Origin: Gliomastix tumulicola
Lineage: Eukaryota > Ascomycota > Sordariomycetes > Hypocreales > Bionectriaceae
Reading direction: 5' to 3'
Length of the DNA stretch: 64,000 bases
NCBI GenBank assembly: GCA_001599755.1
Contig: BCHX01000003.1
Location: forward strand, 2,701,289-2,765,288
This document shows, one piece after another, positions 1-10,676 of the stretch. Below the pieces are notes generated by a model. It saw only the letters and a list, made by a program, of their open reading frames with translations, ran no database searches and was not told where the DNA came from. Within the stretch, counting starts at the first letter, position 1, and each line of letters opens with the position of its first letter. Position numbers and translations under genes: made by a program.

Positions 1-1783
1 GCCCGTGGCCAACGGCAACGGCCACGCCGCAACGAACGGATCGACCAATGGATCGACCAATGGGCACGCCAACGGGCACTCCAACGGCCATGCTAACGGC
101 CACGCGAACGGCGTCGCCAACGGTCACTCGAACGGCGACGCCAATGGCGCCGTCACCAAGCGCCTGAGGAAGTCGACCATCTCCGAGCACGCCGACGGAG
201 TGCCGACTGACCCTCACGTCGTCGACGGCTGGCGACCCGGTCAGGATCCCAGGGTTGACTACTCGGGCGAGTTCGAATTCGGAGGATCGCTCGGCACGGG
301 TGCGATGATGATCTTCTTCCCCGTCCTCATGTGGTACATGTGGGTTGGTGCTACGTACTACGACGGCAAGTTCCCCTCGCGGTCCCCGGGTCAGAGCTGG
401 GGAGACTTTGCCGCCCACCTCTTCAACCTCGTCTACACCGGCGCCTTTCCTCACGCTAAGGCCTGGGTCTGGTACTGGAGCTACCTCATCTTCGAGGGCG
501 CATGCTACTGTCTCCTCCCCGGTGTCCAGGGCTATGGAAAGCCTCTTCCCCACGAGGGAGGCAAGCAGCTTCCGTACTTCTGCAACGCCTATGCCAGTCT
601 GTACTTCACCCTCGCCGTGTTGGCTGGTCTGCACTTTTCCGGTATCTGGCCCATCTACACCGCTATTGACGAGTTCGGCCCTCTCCTGTCTGTTGCTATC
701 TTCAGTGGCTTCATTGTCAGCGTCGTTGCCTACTTCTCTGCCATCTGGCGCGGTAAGCAGCACCGCATGACGGGACACTTCGTCTATGACTTCTTTATGG
801 GTGCAGAGCTCAACCCTCGCATGTTCGGCATTCTCGACTTCAAGATGTTTTTTGAGGTTCGCATGCCCTGGTACATCCTCCTAATTCTCAGTCTCGGCAC
901 TGCTGCCCGGCAGTATGAGCAATATGGCTATGTCTCTGGCGAGGTCTGGTTCGTCGTCATGGCTCACTACCTCTATGCGAACGCCTGCTCCAAGGGTGAG
1001 GAGCTGATCATTACGACCTGGTAAGTCACACTCTTGCCCAAGCTATTATTCACTGGGACCAGTCCTAACGTCAGTATCCTAAAGGGACATGTACTATGAG
1101 AAATGGGGTTTCATGCTCATCTTCTGGAACCTGGCCGGCGTTCCGCTGTCTTATTGCCACTGCACCATTTACCTCGCCAACCACGACCCGGCCGAGTACC
1201 GCTGGAACCGTGCCGCTCTCGTCGCCTTCTACGCCGCCTACCTCTTCTGGTACTGGGTCTGGGACAGCTGCAACAGCCAGAAGAACCGCTTCCGCGCCAT
1301 GGAGAGGGGCAAGGTCGTCTGGCGCAGGACCTTCCCCCAGGTCCCCTGGCAGACGGTGCATAACCCCAAGACCATCGACACGCCCCAGGGCACGATCCTC
1401 GTCGATGGCTGGTACGGTCTCGGGCGGAAGATCCACTACACCGCCGATGCTTGGTTTGCCCTCTCGTGGGGCTTCGTCACCGGCTTCCAGTAAGATCCAG
1501 ACCCCTCCTATCTCTCGACGACGACTCAATAGTTCGGTTGCTAACCACATTCGTCATTGCAGGAGCCCGTTCCCTTGGTTCTACCCTCTCTTCTTCTGCT
1601 GCATGATTGCCCACCGTGCGTCCCGTGATATCAACCGTTGTCGCACCAAGTACGGTGATGCCTGGCGGGAGTACGAGGAGCGGGTACCGTACCTGTTCAT
1701 CCCCGTAAGTCAACGCTACAAGTCTGCCTCAACTAGTCGCAAATACTGACTTGCCTTGTGTGTATTTTTAGTACGTCATTTGA
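1..1783 (+). CDS. erg4: Delta(24(28))-sterol reductase ERG4, 5'-partial
   Basis: Last enzyme of ergosterol synthesis: NADPH-dependent reduction of the C24(28) double bond in the ER membrane. The reading frame is already open at position 2, so the start codon lies left of the window. Inferred exons are 1-1020, 1085-1489, 1563-1704 and 1772-1783; the last exon codes only Y-V-I-stop. The N-terminus is a low-complexity run of N-G-H/S/A repeats, followed by a multi-pass membrane domain. Family hallmarks are the GWYGLGRKIHYTADAW segment near 1411 and the C-terminal KYGDAWREYEERVPYLFIP, both typical of the ERG4/ERG24 reductases. Splice sites (GTAAGT, GTAAGA, GTAAGT donors; AAG, CAG, TAG acceptors) keep the frame. 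The gene converges on the V-ATPase c gene. The family call is secure; the exact N-terminus cannot be seen. Confidence 0.93.
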
Positions 1784-2690
1784 ACAACGCATAATGAATG
1801 CCTACGAGCGGCCTGTGTTCAGGTCCGGCTTCCAGCAAGCCCCCCCTTGTTTCAACTTGTCTATAGTTTGCACCCCCTTCTTCCTAATGTAGCATGTTGG
1901 CGGAGCGTAGAAGCGGTGATCACGAGGTTTAAAAGAGCGAGATGGTGATGCTTTGGGTGGTATTGGCGACAGGCGACTTATTATTTCTGGATTCTCTTTG
2001 TCTGGAAAACTCGTTACGTAGAGACGAGGCACATGTATAATAATAGTAGTATACAGAGCGATTCAGCTTGTTGAAAAGTCATCATTGTTTGCATACCTTA
2101 CTCTGACCTGGTCAGAAGATGTCTATAATATCTAACTTGACTACCTGGTCCTGAGGTTTAGACCCTCATGTCCCTTATGTTTGAGCCCAGTGACTGCGAA
2201 AGGTAGCTGTTGAACCGAATCGCATGGATTGCATCACGACCAAGAAACGAATACGCGTGGACATCGAAAATAGGATCAATTTCAACGCACTACACTCCTC
2301 TGCTCCTTCTCATCCTCCACGTCTATGACAAGAAGCCTTTGCAACATGTATTTGTTGTGGACTAGTGTACAGATACCATCTTCTCATGTAATTACCCGGC
2401 CAGCTCACGAGGTAAGGTAGGTTCCATGTTTCGCGCCAGACTCAAAAAAGAAAACGACAAAACGGTAGAAGAAAACTAAAAGAAACAGCTCCACGCACTC
2501 GCAGCTCGGTGCTTGTAGTTTTCAAAGGGGGGTCCTGCTTTGTTTGTGNTCGCCATGCCCGGGNCNTCCGCACCCNGGGGGGGGGGGGGGGGGTGAAGGA
2601 AGGTAGACGACCGTTGCGGGTTGGAGGTAATTATGTTGTCCAGTCGAATTCCCGAGCATGGCTCGCCAGCGGCGTTGGATTGCTTAGCGT
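1784..2690. other. Intergenic, convergent 3' ends; contains assembly ambiguities
   Basis: Lies between the 3' ends of erg4 and the V-ATPase c gene. No coding signal is seen. Undetermined bases occur at 2549, 2564, 2566 and 2576, followed directly by a run of 17 G (2577-2593). This looks like a stretch where sequencing or assembly failed at a homopolymer. Confidence 0.8.
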
Positions 2691-3605
2691 CTAGCAGCTG
2701 GCGTCGGACGTCGCCTTGGAGTTCATGAGCAGGGCAACAATGAGACCGTAAAGACCTGTGGTATCATTATCGTTAGTAAGGGATGCACAAGGCTTCATGG
2801 CCATGGACCGTCATTGCGCGACTTACCCAGGACTTCGGCGAAAATGAGGATAAGAATCATTCCGACGAAGAGACGGGGCTGCTGCGCGGTTCCTCGGACA
2901 CCAGCATCACCGACAATGCCAATGGCGAAACCGGCAGCGAGACCGGCAAGACCGACGGACAGACCGGCACCGAACTGGATGAAGCTAGAGAAGAGAGGGA
3001 TGTCTTGCTTGAGGCCGTCCGAGATAAGCACGGACACGACCAGTCCGTAGATACCGATGATACCAGCCATAATGACGGGGACAATGTCTATCCTCCAGAG
3101 TCAGCGGATCCAAGGCTCGCGCGCGATCGGTCCCTGGGGACGGGGGTTCGGCATACTCTTCACGATAAGATCGGGTCGGAGAACACCCATGGCGGCGATA
3201 CCAACACCGGACTTGGCGGTACCGTAGGAGGCGCCCATGCAGGTGAAGACGATGGCGGCGGTGCAGCCCATGGCGCCGAAGAAGGGCTGTCATCGATGTT
3301 AGCAGATGGTTTCTTTGTTGTGTGGTGCTGTCGAGACGCGGTGTAGCCCGGTCGCCACGCTTACGGCGACCTCGGGTCGACGACGAGGCAGGGTTTCAAG
3401 GCGGACTAACCGAGTAGACGGGGCTGCGGACAAGATCGAGTTAGCTTTTCTGTGCACATTGAAGCTCATCGCGATGCAAGAGACATCGTTTGGAGCTATC
3501 GGAAGGTCGGCGATAGCTCCAATCGATGGCTGCCTCTCCAAGCTTCGATGACGCAGGCCAGGGGGATTTGAGCGACTAGCTGACGTACCAGTATTCGGTA
3601 GGCAT
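2691..3605 (-). CDS. vma3: V-type proton ATPase 16 kDa proteolipid subunit c
   Basis: Subunit c of the membrane V0 rotor, carrying protons across vacuolar and endosomal membranes. Exons in transcription order are 3605-3589, 3423-3411, 3286-3157, 3087-2827 and 2755-2691, giving 161 aa, the usual family length. The spliced N-terminus reads MPTEYCPVYSPFFGAMG, which needs a 13-nt second exon (3423-3411). Four membrane helices are visible, including the GIAAMG and FAIGIVGDAGVRG loops. The proton-carrying glutamate is Glu138 in LILIFAEVLG. All donors are GT and all acceptors AG, and a GCTAAC branch point precedes exon 3. The tiny exons mean a simple ORF scan misses the true start. Identity is very secure; the first two exons rest on family-matching residues and splice motifs. 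Confidence 0.93.
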
Positions 3606-4537
3606 CTTGACGGTATTGCGCGGAGCGGAGCTTCGAAGCTGGAAGAGGTGAAGAAGACTTGGAGGTGGGCTGCGGAGGGGAAGGCTGCGAAGAGGAGGCT
3701 GATCACGGTTGAGCTGTTGTTGATGCTAAGCGGATGGTAAATGAGATTGAGGTTTCGGTGGTCACGGTTCCAGGTTGGCCTTCCTGGTTGGTTGGCCCGT
3801 CAGGTTTTGCCGTAGGGAGGCGGAGCTGGAAGAACTATCTACCGGCATAAGTCAGCGTCCGGGGGGCAAGTCCCACCACCGAAACTTCTCCGAGCTGGCT
3901 GACCAGGGGCAAGAAACATTCAGCAGAAACAGACATCGATCCGAGGACGACACAACAGCGCACCATTACCAGTTTTAAGTGTGCGTCATTATGCCAAGTT
4001 CCGCCACTAGATGAAGAGAGCGGAATATGCTCCCACGCGATGATCCGTGTAGGAGTGAGCCATGTGCGGACGCGTGGCGTCGTGAGGCGCTTCATGGTCG
4101 CGCACCAGCGACTGGAGTGTTTCTACGTCCTGCAACTACAATTCGCATACTAAGTATAAAACCCTGATCGACATGGCGCCATTATTGTTACTTTGCATGA
4201 GGTGCGCGGCGAGAACCCAAAATGGCAGCTCGCCCTTTTTTCTCGATTTCGCTTCTCGCTTCCTTCCATATATACTGTCAACTGTCTGGCCTCATCAAAG
4301 GCGGCGCCGACCCAGGCTCTGTTATCAGCTGCGCCAGCTCTCATGGCTACCAAAGCGGAAGACATGAGGAGACTAACCGGCAGAGAGGCCTCCAAAGGTT
4401 CAGTGGCTAGACAGCCCGTAACGATGCGATTTGCTTGACTTGTAGACGTATGGTTGTGTGTACTACCAGTAATGTTTGCAAGTATTGCAAGCTACAAGGC
4501 AGGCCTGTCTAATTGAGGGAACCTCGAACTCATTGCC
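3606..4537. other. Intergenic, upstream of the V-ATPase c gene
   Basis: Holds the V-ATPase c promoter (3606 upward) and the 3' side of the next minus-strand gene. The short ORFs here have no recognisable motif or splice continuity. Nothing else is seen. Confidence 0.6.
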
Positions 4538-5363
4538 CTAATCGTCCTCCTCGCTATCTGAGATAGACGAAGGTACGTCAAGAGCTTGCTGCAATTCTCT
4601 TGTCCAATAGCGAAGCCGCTTGCCACCTTTGAGGTCTAGGTATGCGTCTCTAAGGACGGGCGGCAGCTTGGAAACCTCCAGTAGGCCATCCTCGTCGACA
4701 TACCCCTCAATATAGAGAACCATGGAGATGGCGAAACTTCCTACTCGCTTTCCCACGTCACGCGCGTATATGCGAAGGAATGCCTCCATCAGCACATGGG
4801 CGCTAGGGATGATGACTGGGTGGTCATGGGCCCCTGTAAAGTGTCCCCTTCCGCGCCCGGGCCTCCAAGGTGGTAGAGTGTTCCGATCTGAGGCAACAAG
4901 GAACCCAGGCGGGATTTGATCCGAGAACGGGCGGATCAATTCATCAAGAGAAGGAAGAAACCAAAGAGTCTCTGATTGGCAGAATAACTCGACAGTCATG
5001 TCTGAGTCATGGGTGTTGAGATGAAGGTGGAAGGATGGCGGCGGCGTAGGCCTCTTCGATGAGCTCGCCAGACATGTCTGAGGGTCTTGACAGGGAATAA
5101 GACCGTCGATGTGTCTCAAGGCATCTACAGCCTGGCTTAATGATTGGTCTGGGACAACAAAGTCGATCGACTTGTACACCACAAAGATCTTAGCACATGT
5201 GATGGAGGTATAATAGAGTGGAGGGTAATGCATAGCTTACATTGACAATAGTAGGCACTCCGTGAACCTGGAGCAGCCAGTGGCCCCAGAGGACACACGG
5301 TACCCCAGCCTTGTTGATGGTTTTCGCGAGAAAGGTCACAAATGCTTCTGTAGATTCTGGCAT
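4538..5363 (-). CDS. Fungal nucleotidyltransferase-like protein, function unknown
   Basis: Two exons, 5363-5241 and 5170-4538, joined in frame (GTAAGC donor, TACAAG acceptor, GTGCTAAG branch), giving 251 aa. Exon 1 encodes MPESTEAFVTFLAKTINKAG followed by CVLWGHWLLQVHG. The junction gives PTIVN-SIDFVVPDQ. A 'G-H-x-L-L-x-x-x-G' element followed by a single-acid 'I-D-F-V-V' strand resembles the front of the nucleotidyltransferase fold in fungal proteins related to aminoglycoside nucleotidyltransferases, but the usual D-x-D pair is not complete here (S-I-D). The C-terminus is acidic (SDSEEDD). No membrane segment or signal peptide is seen. I do not recognise a named gene; the fold call is a tentative inference from pattern only. 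The ATG at 5363 was chosen because it opens the conserved-looking part. Confidence 0.7.
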
Positions 5364-6178
5364 CTTGCGATGTCGACATGAAGTAACGAGTGGACAGAGA
5401 GGATGCGATATCGAGGGGAATGTGGGGGTAGAAGCGATCCGCACATTTCTTAAGGAGTGAGAGCTATATTTCGATCCCTGATCCTTATCGTCGCCCACCT
5501 CGACCTTTATTCACTGCAAAATGATGCTGTCAATCAATGCATGCGTTAACGCGAAGCTTGACAATACACATTACATGTAGAAGCCATCACCTGGCTGTTG
5601 CGGGAGAGGGTAAATCGACCTGCTCAACGAGCGTACGGCTTTGGCACAGAGGCACCCATCTTTGTTCGATGGGCGACTCGTCTAACTGCTCAGAGTGTCA
5701 TTCGACGAGAGACACATCACGATGCGATGCGATGTGATAACAAGAAAACGATAGATCTGATCACCGTGGATGTGACAGTCAGTTCTTCGGACGAATCCAC
5801 GGGCTCATCGACATTGATAATCACTGTTTTCTGCGAGAGGGCATAGGAGAAGGAAAATCGAGTCACTTCGTCACTACTATACGGCCCAGAATCGTCAACA
5901 TTGCCCCAGGAATACTCGTCATCGGACGCGGATCCATCTACACGGCCGATATCAGTCAGGAGTGCCGGTGGTAGGCGGCTGCATAGGGGGCCTCCTGGAA
6001 CGTGCTGGTTGTAGGATCGTTGACTAACTGGGGCCCGGCAAAACTCATCTATCTTCTCCTTCGCCACGCAGCACTTCGACCTGTAAATCGTTCTTCTCTG
6101 CTATTCCGCTCCGGTATCATTATCCTTAGCAGGTCCCGCCCTTGTCTTTATAGATTTATTTCCCTCTCGGCCATCGGT
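5364..6178. other. Intergenic, divergent promoter region
   Basis: Lies between the divergent unknown gene (-) and the thioesterase-like gene (+). A minus-strand open stretch at 6067-5717 has an acidic, fairly protein-like composition, but no recognised domain and it overlaps the expected 5' UTR of the thioesterase gene. It is not called as a gene. Confidence 0.5.
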
Positions 6179-7102
6179 ATGGAAGAACATCCGCCGAGGA
6201 TGGATGGCAGCCAGAGTACTCCCGGGTCAGCATACATTGTCGAGCCATCTTCTGCCCACGTATACAGCGTAATACTACTCCATGGCCTCGGCTCAAACGG
6301 AACCAAGTTTGGGACCGAGCTACTCGAGACGGGACTACGGTCTGACGGGGTCAGCTTGACACAGCTTCTTCCTGGCGCTCGATTCATCTTCCCCACGGCG
6401 AAACGCCGCCGTTCAAGCGCCTTCAGACGCACCAGACTCACACAGTGGTTCGATATTGCGTCGTTGGACGATCCTTCCTACCACAGGCATACCCAAATAC
6501 GGGGGCTCGAGGAGTCGTACTTGGAGATTCGAGAGATTCTCGTTCAGGAGATCGGCAAAGTGTCTGCTCGGAATGTCATACTGGGTGGGCTGAGCCAAGG
6601 GCTCGCCATGGGCGTCCTCTCTCTCCTTGCTATGGAACAACCTATCGGTGGCTTCATCGGTATGAGTGGCTGGATGCCCTATAGAGAGGATATCTACGGC
6701 CTTGTGACGGGGGAAGGGCAGGCCGATGACGAGGACAATCCCTTTGGTGAAGAGGGGAATGCCTCTTCAACGTCGGAGACTCGCGAGCCTGCAGAGCAGG
6801 AACCCATCGTTAAAGCAGCAAACTTTGTCCGCGATCTGTTATCTGTAGCTGGCACACAGATATCTACGGCATCGCAGACTGCTATTAACACGCCCATCTT
6901 CCTCGGTCATGGCAGCGCGGACAGCAAGATTGCCCTAAACCTTGGTGAGGATGTCCGTGTTACATTGGAGGCTATTGGATTCAAAGTGAGATGGGAGGTC
7001 TATCACGGTCAGGGCCATTGGTATAAGGTGCCTGATGAGATTGACGATATTACGGACTTCATGCGAAAAGCCGTCGGCTGGGTTCTCGAAGAGACTGCAT
7101 AA
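6179..7102 (+). CDS. Acyl-protein thioesterase / phospholipase-carboxylesterase family hydrolase
   Basis: Alpha/beta hydrolase of the Abhydrolase_2 family (APT1/lysophospholipase type), a serine esterase acting on thioesters or small acyl esters in the cytosol. A single exon from ATG 6179 gives 307 aa; the frame is open upstream to 6002, but that part reads like a leader. Visible elements are VILLHGLGSNG (oxyanion loop), the nucleophile elbow GGLSQG with Ser139, HGSADSK with Asp248, and GQGHWYKVP with His280, so the full Ser-Asp-His triad is present. The elbow is GLSQGL instead of the more common GFSQGG. An acidic insert (about residues 180-220, ending near PAEQEP) between the nucleophile and the Asp makes it longer than yeast Apt1 (about 230 aa). 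The substrate cannot be told; it is likely an APT1-like paralogue and not APT1 itself. Confidence 0.88.
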   Translation: MEEHPPRMDGSQSTPGSAYIVEPSSAHVYSVILLHGLGSNGTKFGTELLETGLRSDGVSLTQLLPGARFIFPTAKRRRSSAFRRTRLTQWFDIASLDDPSYHRHTQIRGLEESYLEIREILVQEIGKVSARNVILGGLSQGLAMGVLSLLAMEQPIGGFIGMSGWMPYREDIYGLVTGEGQADDEDNPFGEEGNASSTSETREPAEQEPIVKAANFVRDLLSVAGTQISTASQTAINTPIFLGHGSADSKIALNLGEDVRVTLEAIGFKVRWEVYHGQGHWYKVPDEIDDITDFMRKAVGWVLEETA

Positions 7103-7520
7103 TGTGCCTCGATAGAAGTTGAGACTTACGGTACCTCTGCCTTCCAGATATCCGGGGAGACGCAGACAGACAGGCAGACAGTATAATCAAGAGGCCTGTG
7201 TATTGCACTGTAGCATATTTATTTATGATTGGGCTTGCGTATTGCACCATAATATCTTTATTAGGATTGGACATAAATAACAGCGAATGAAGAGCGCGTG
7301 TTGGGATCCAATAGAAGAAGATACACGTTTTGGCACTGCATGGACGGGCGGTGACGGAGCTATACCATGATTCATTCCCATCATCATTACTATATCTTGA
7401 GTACATATAGCGAATCCTTCAAACCGTAGCTCCTCGCTGCGTTGATGACATAGCCTGCGACATGGTGCTTCTTGATTCGACCTCTGCAAACCAGACACGA
7501 CATGTGCATAGAGAAGGACT
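7103..7520. other. Short intergenic, convergent 3' ends
   Basis: 3' flanks of the hydrolase (+) and the Zn2Cys6 regulator (-). No gene signal is seen. Confidence 0.6.
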
Positions 7521-9626
7521 TTAACCGACATCTGGCATCCACAAGACGGGGGACCCTTCAAAATCAGGGAAAGGAGCAAACACCTGCGATAGAAACAGAA
7601 AGCGGTCACCGCGATTAGTACGAAATCGCGGAAACAGATGAAGCCGCCGGCCAAAGACATACCGAAGAATCAAGGTCCAGCCAGTCGGCAGCCTGCCACT
7701 CCGTCAACATCATCGGCGGCATGCTCTGATAGAGCCCCGCGCCAGGATCTGCTGCCGCCCCGGGCTCCTGAAATATGCCGCCTACGTCCGTGGTCATGGC
7801 ATCGAGGTGATCCGTCGGGTTGAGGGGCTGGACGGATAGCTGTCCGCTGCTGCGGTATCGAGCCTCAAGGCGAAGCTCCTCGAGGATGACGCTGTACCGG
7901 CGGGAGGGGGAGTCGCTTGCTGTAGCCTGGGCTAGGTGGTTCTGGCATCTGTCTGCGAGTTCGAAGAGCGAGGGATCTTCGCTTGGGGGCTCGCTCGGAC
8001 TGGTCTTCTGCTGGATCTCCCAGACGTAGACGACAGCCAAGGCGCAAAACGTCACGTACGGCATCCACCACAAGGCATGGAATAGCGTCCCGTCCGACAC
8101 GATGCCGTCTACCGTCTCGAGTGCTAGCTTGGCTGCGCTAATACACTCTGAAACAGTGTCGTTGAGGTTCTGGCCTCCCGACGGCCCTGAGGAGTTTAAG
8201 AGAAACGGCCGATAGGCATGCATGATAGCGTGACAATATGCCATCTTCAGAGCCATAGCCTGCCGGCGGAAGCTGGGGATCAGGCTCCGAGGACGGACCG
8301 TCCCGAGATGCGGCGGCAGGGCCTCGCGCCATTCATGGAGACTGCGGACACACTTTTGAGCGGCGGCGAGCCGCTCGTGCTTGGGCAAGTGCTTGAGCGA
8401 GTAGACCTCCCTGGAGATGTTGTCTACGATACGCGCCACCCTGACGGAGGAATAAGTATGAGATTTGCACGTAAAGTGAGGGAATGAACAACTGGAACCT
8501 ACTTGGCATGGAATATCAAGGAGTCGACGTGACAGTCCTCGGACGGTTCTGACGGGGACGGCCCTGAGGGCGTCATATCCTCGTCGTTGACGGGATCCGG
8601 ATACTCCTGATCAATATCGTCGTCATGGCAGAGTCTCGGCCGACCAAAGACAACGGCGAGATATTTGTCTATGGTATACACGACCCAGAACGTCCTCTTC
8701 CGACACTGTGATATAATGTAATCCGTCGTTGGGCTGCGGCTGGCTCCTGTCTGGCTCCGCCCGGACTTGCGGTGCAGACCCAAAGCCGAGACTAGGGGGA
8801 CAACGCTCCCGAAGACGTACCAGGCCTGGTTCATGCGTGCTGTCTGGAGCAGATACAGCACCTGCAGAATCCGGGCCTGCACCGACTCCAGACGCGGGAG
8901 GCCCTTCTCCTCAGTCGTCAGAGCGACGGCTGCGCAGAAGTACTGGTCGCTCTGCCGAAGACAGTACGCACCCCCGTCATCAGCGGACCAGTTGCCAGCT
9001 ATCTTCTCCTGTCGCAAGCTTGCAATGGCCAGAATCTCGAGGACAAGTGCCGCCTTGGCGTGGCCGACGTCATGGTAGAAGGGCAGGTTGCTCGCGACGT
9101 TGATGAGGACCAGGTCCAGCCAGTGCATGCAGTACTGCCGGTTGAGACACCTGTACGTGACGACGCAGCGGTCAAAGTAGAACTCGAGCAGGTCCAGCGC
9201 CGTCTGGCGGTCGGGCAGCATGACGGGCTGGTCCGCGCTGTACGCGAACGGCCTGTCGCCAGCAGACATCAGGGGCTGCTGCATGGACTCGGAGCCGTCC
9301 AGGACACCGGGGACCGTGGCGGCGCCCTTCTGGACGGCGAGTCTCTTCCAGGCGCGGCGGAGGAAGGTGAGGTTCGATGTGAGATCGAAGAATTGGCCCT
9401 CGATCTCGGCCGTGTCTAGCTCGGGGGAGCCGCGAGAGGGCAGGCCGTCTCCCGCGCTGGGGTCGCACGAGTCCCTATTATTTGAATTGGACACGGGGGT
9501 GAACGCGCCGCCGTTCGCGCCTCGGGCTCTGGCGTTGCCTTGATTAACACCGTCCCCTCCTCGTTCTCCTCCTCCCGCATGACTGCTGTTGCTCGCTACT
9601 CCGAGCTGGCCAGAAGGAGGAGGAGG

Positions 9627-9658
<32 letters not shown>

Positions 9659-9995
9659 TCGGCGTCGGCGGCCTGCCACGTCGATACCGCGCATCGTACA
9701 GGCACTCGAGGCCCCTCTTGGTGCACACCTGGCATGGCAGCGTCCCCGTGCACCGGAGCTTCTTGAGCTTGCAGAAGTCGCACGCCCGGGATACCTTGTG
9801 GAGTTTCCGGCGGCTGGCCCCGGATTCCGGCTGCTCGCCGCCAGCGCTGGCCGGGTTCGCTGTCCCTGCTGAGGCAGATGTCAAGGTGGTGAGCGAGCCA
9901 GAGCCAGGGGAGAGGCCTGACGGGCGGCGTTTCCTGGAGCGCGAGCCACTGGTCGTCGCGGTGCTGGCAGGCGAGGGATGGTTTGGGCTGGGCAT
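7521..9995 (-). CDS. Zn2Cys6 fungal transcription factor of the catabolic locus
   Basis: Nuclear regulator, 777 aa, exons 9995-8503, 8440-7663 and 7583-7521. The DNA-binding cluster has the canonical spacing C-x2-C-x6-C-x5-C-x2-C-x6-C at residues 72-98 (Cys72, 75, 82, 88, 91, 98), followed by basic RYRRGRP. It is preceded by a basic, Ser-rich N-terminus (SRSRKRRPSG). A polyalanine run encoded by a GCA/GCT microsatellite (about 9630-9655) and a PPPP stretch follow. The middle carries a fungal-specific transcription factor domain, recognisable by LLEFYFDRC, LGLHRKSGRS and RKRTFWVVYTIDKYLAVVFGRP. The start is ATG 9995. The third exon is inferred: a GTATGT donor after DLDSS and a CGCAG acceptor give a 21-codon tail ending WMPDVG; unspliced, the protein would instead end in a short Val/Ala/Ser tail at 7615. 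It sits tail-to-head behind the MFS gene and probably regulates it. Confidence 0.9.
9630..9656. repeat. (CTG)n microsatellite encoding polyalanine
   Basis: A run of CTG units on the plus strand reads as GCA/GCC alanine codons in the minus-strand regulator, between the zinc cluster and the activation or dimer region. Such tracts often vary in length between strains. Confidence 0.85.
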
Positions 9996-10676
9996 GGCCA
10001 AGTGACGGTCCGGAAAAGACGTGCCCCGGATTACCGTGAACAAGCAAGATACGCGCCCTGTAAGCGAAAGACGTCGCCTCTGTCGAAAATCCCGGACAAA
10101 AGGGAATCAAGGCAAGCCAAGAACCACTCTCGGTTATTCAGCCCTCTGGAAGACTTTCATGATGGAGTTCGGATGAGGATGAAGGTTGGGGCAAGCCAAC
10201 AGAAAAATCCGGAGGCCGTGGAGTGAGTTTTCCGGAAAATGAATTGATGCGGGGAATCCCAGATGTTCATATGTACTTGGCCCTGCTAGTGACGTTGTAT
10301 TGAAATACAAGTACGGACTACTACTGTTGAAAAGTATCTAGCCTCCCGTCACGTCTTCACAGTCTGGACCCTAAATATGGTATGGCATACCTCAGCGTCT
10401 CTGGCAACTTCTGCCGAGGTAGTACTATGGAAGACTTGGAGTGGTGTGAAGAATGGATACTCGGCATACTACTTGTCCACCTCCCAGTGCGAGAGCATTT
10501 AATGAGCCTAGCATGTGACGCTGAGAGACTAATTGAGTCATGTTAACGATGCTTCGGCACCATCAGAGTTGATAGCCGCGAGTCCCAGTAAAAGCTTGAC
10601 ATCTACATCTACCATTCAAACTTCCGGACCCCACGGTTGTCTTCCATCTAGGCTTCTAGAACTAGTCCACTCTCTC
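9996..10676. promoter_or_regulatory. Promoter region of the Zn2Cys6 regulator, with CCGG palindrome
   Basis: Lies between the regulator start and the 3' end of the MFS gene. TCCGGAAAA occurs at 10009-10017, and a perfect 12-bp palindrome TTTTCCGGAAAA lies at 10228-10239. Further CCGGA copies are near 10208 and CCCGGA near 10091. Zn2Cys6 dimers bind paired CGG triplets, so these are candidate autoregulatory sites. The sites are seen; the function is inferred. Confidence 0.45.

Noticed and set aside
5717..6067. 116-codon minus-strand frame with acidic composition
   Set aside because: Protein-like composition, but no domain, no splice partner found, and it overlaps the leader of the thioesterase-like gene. 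Transcript data could revive it.
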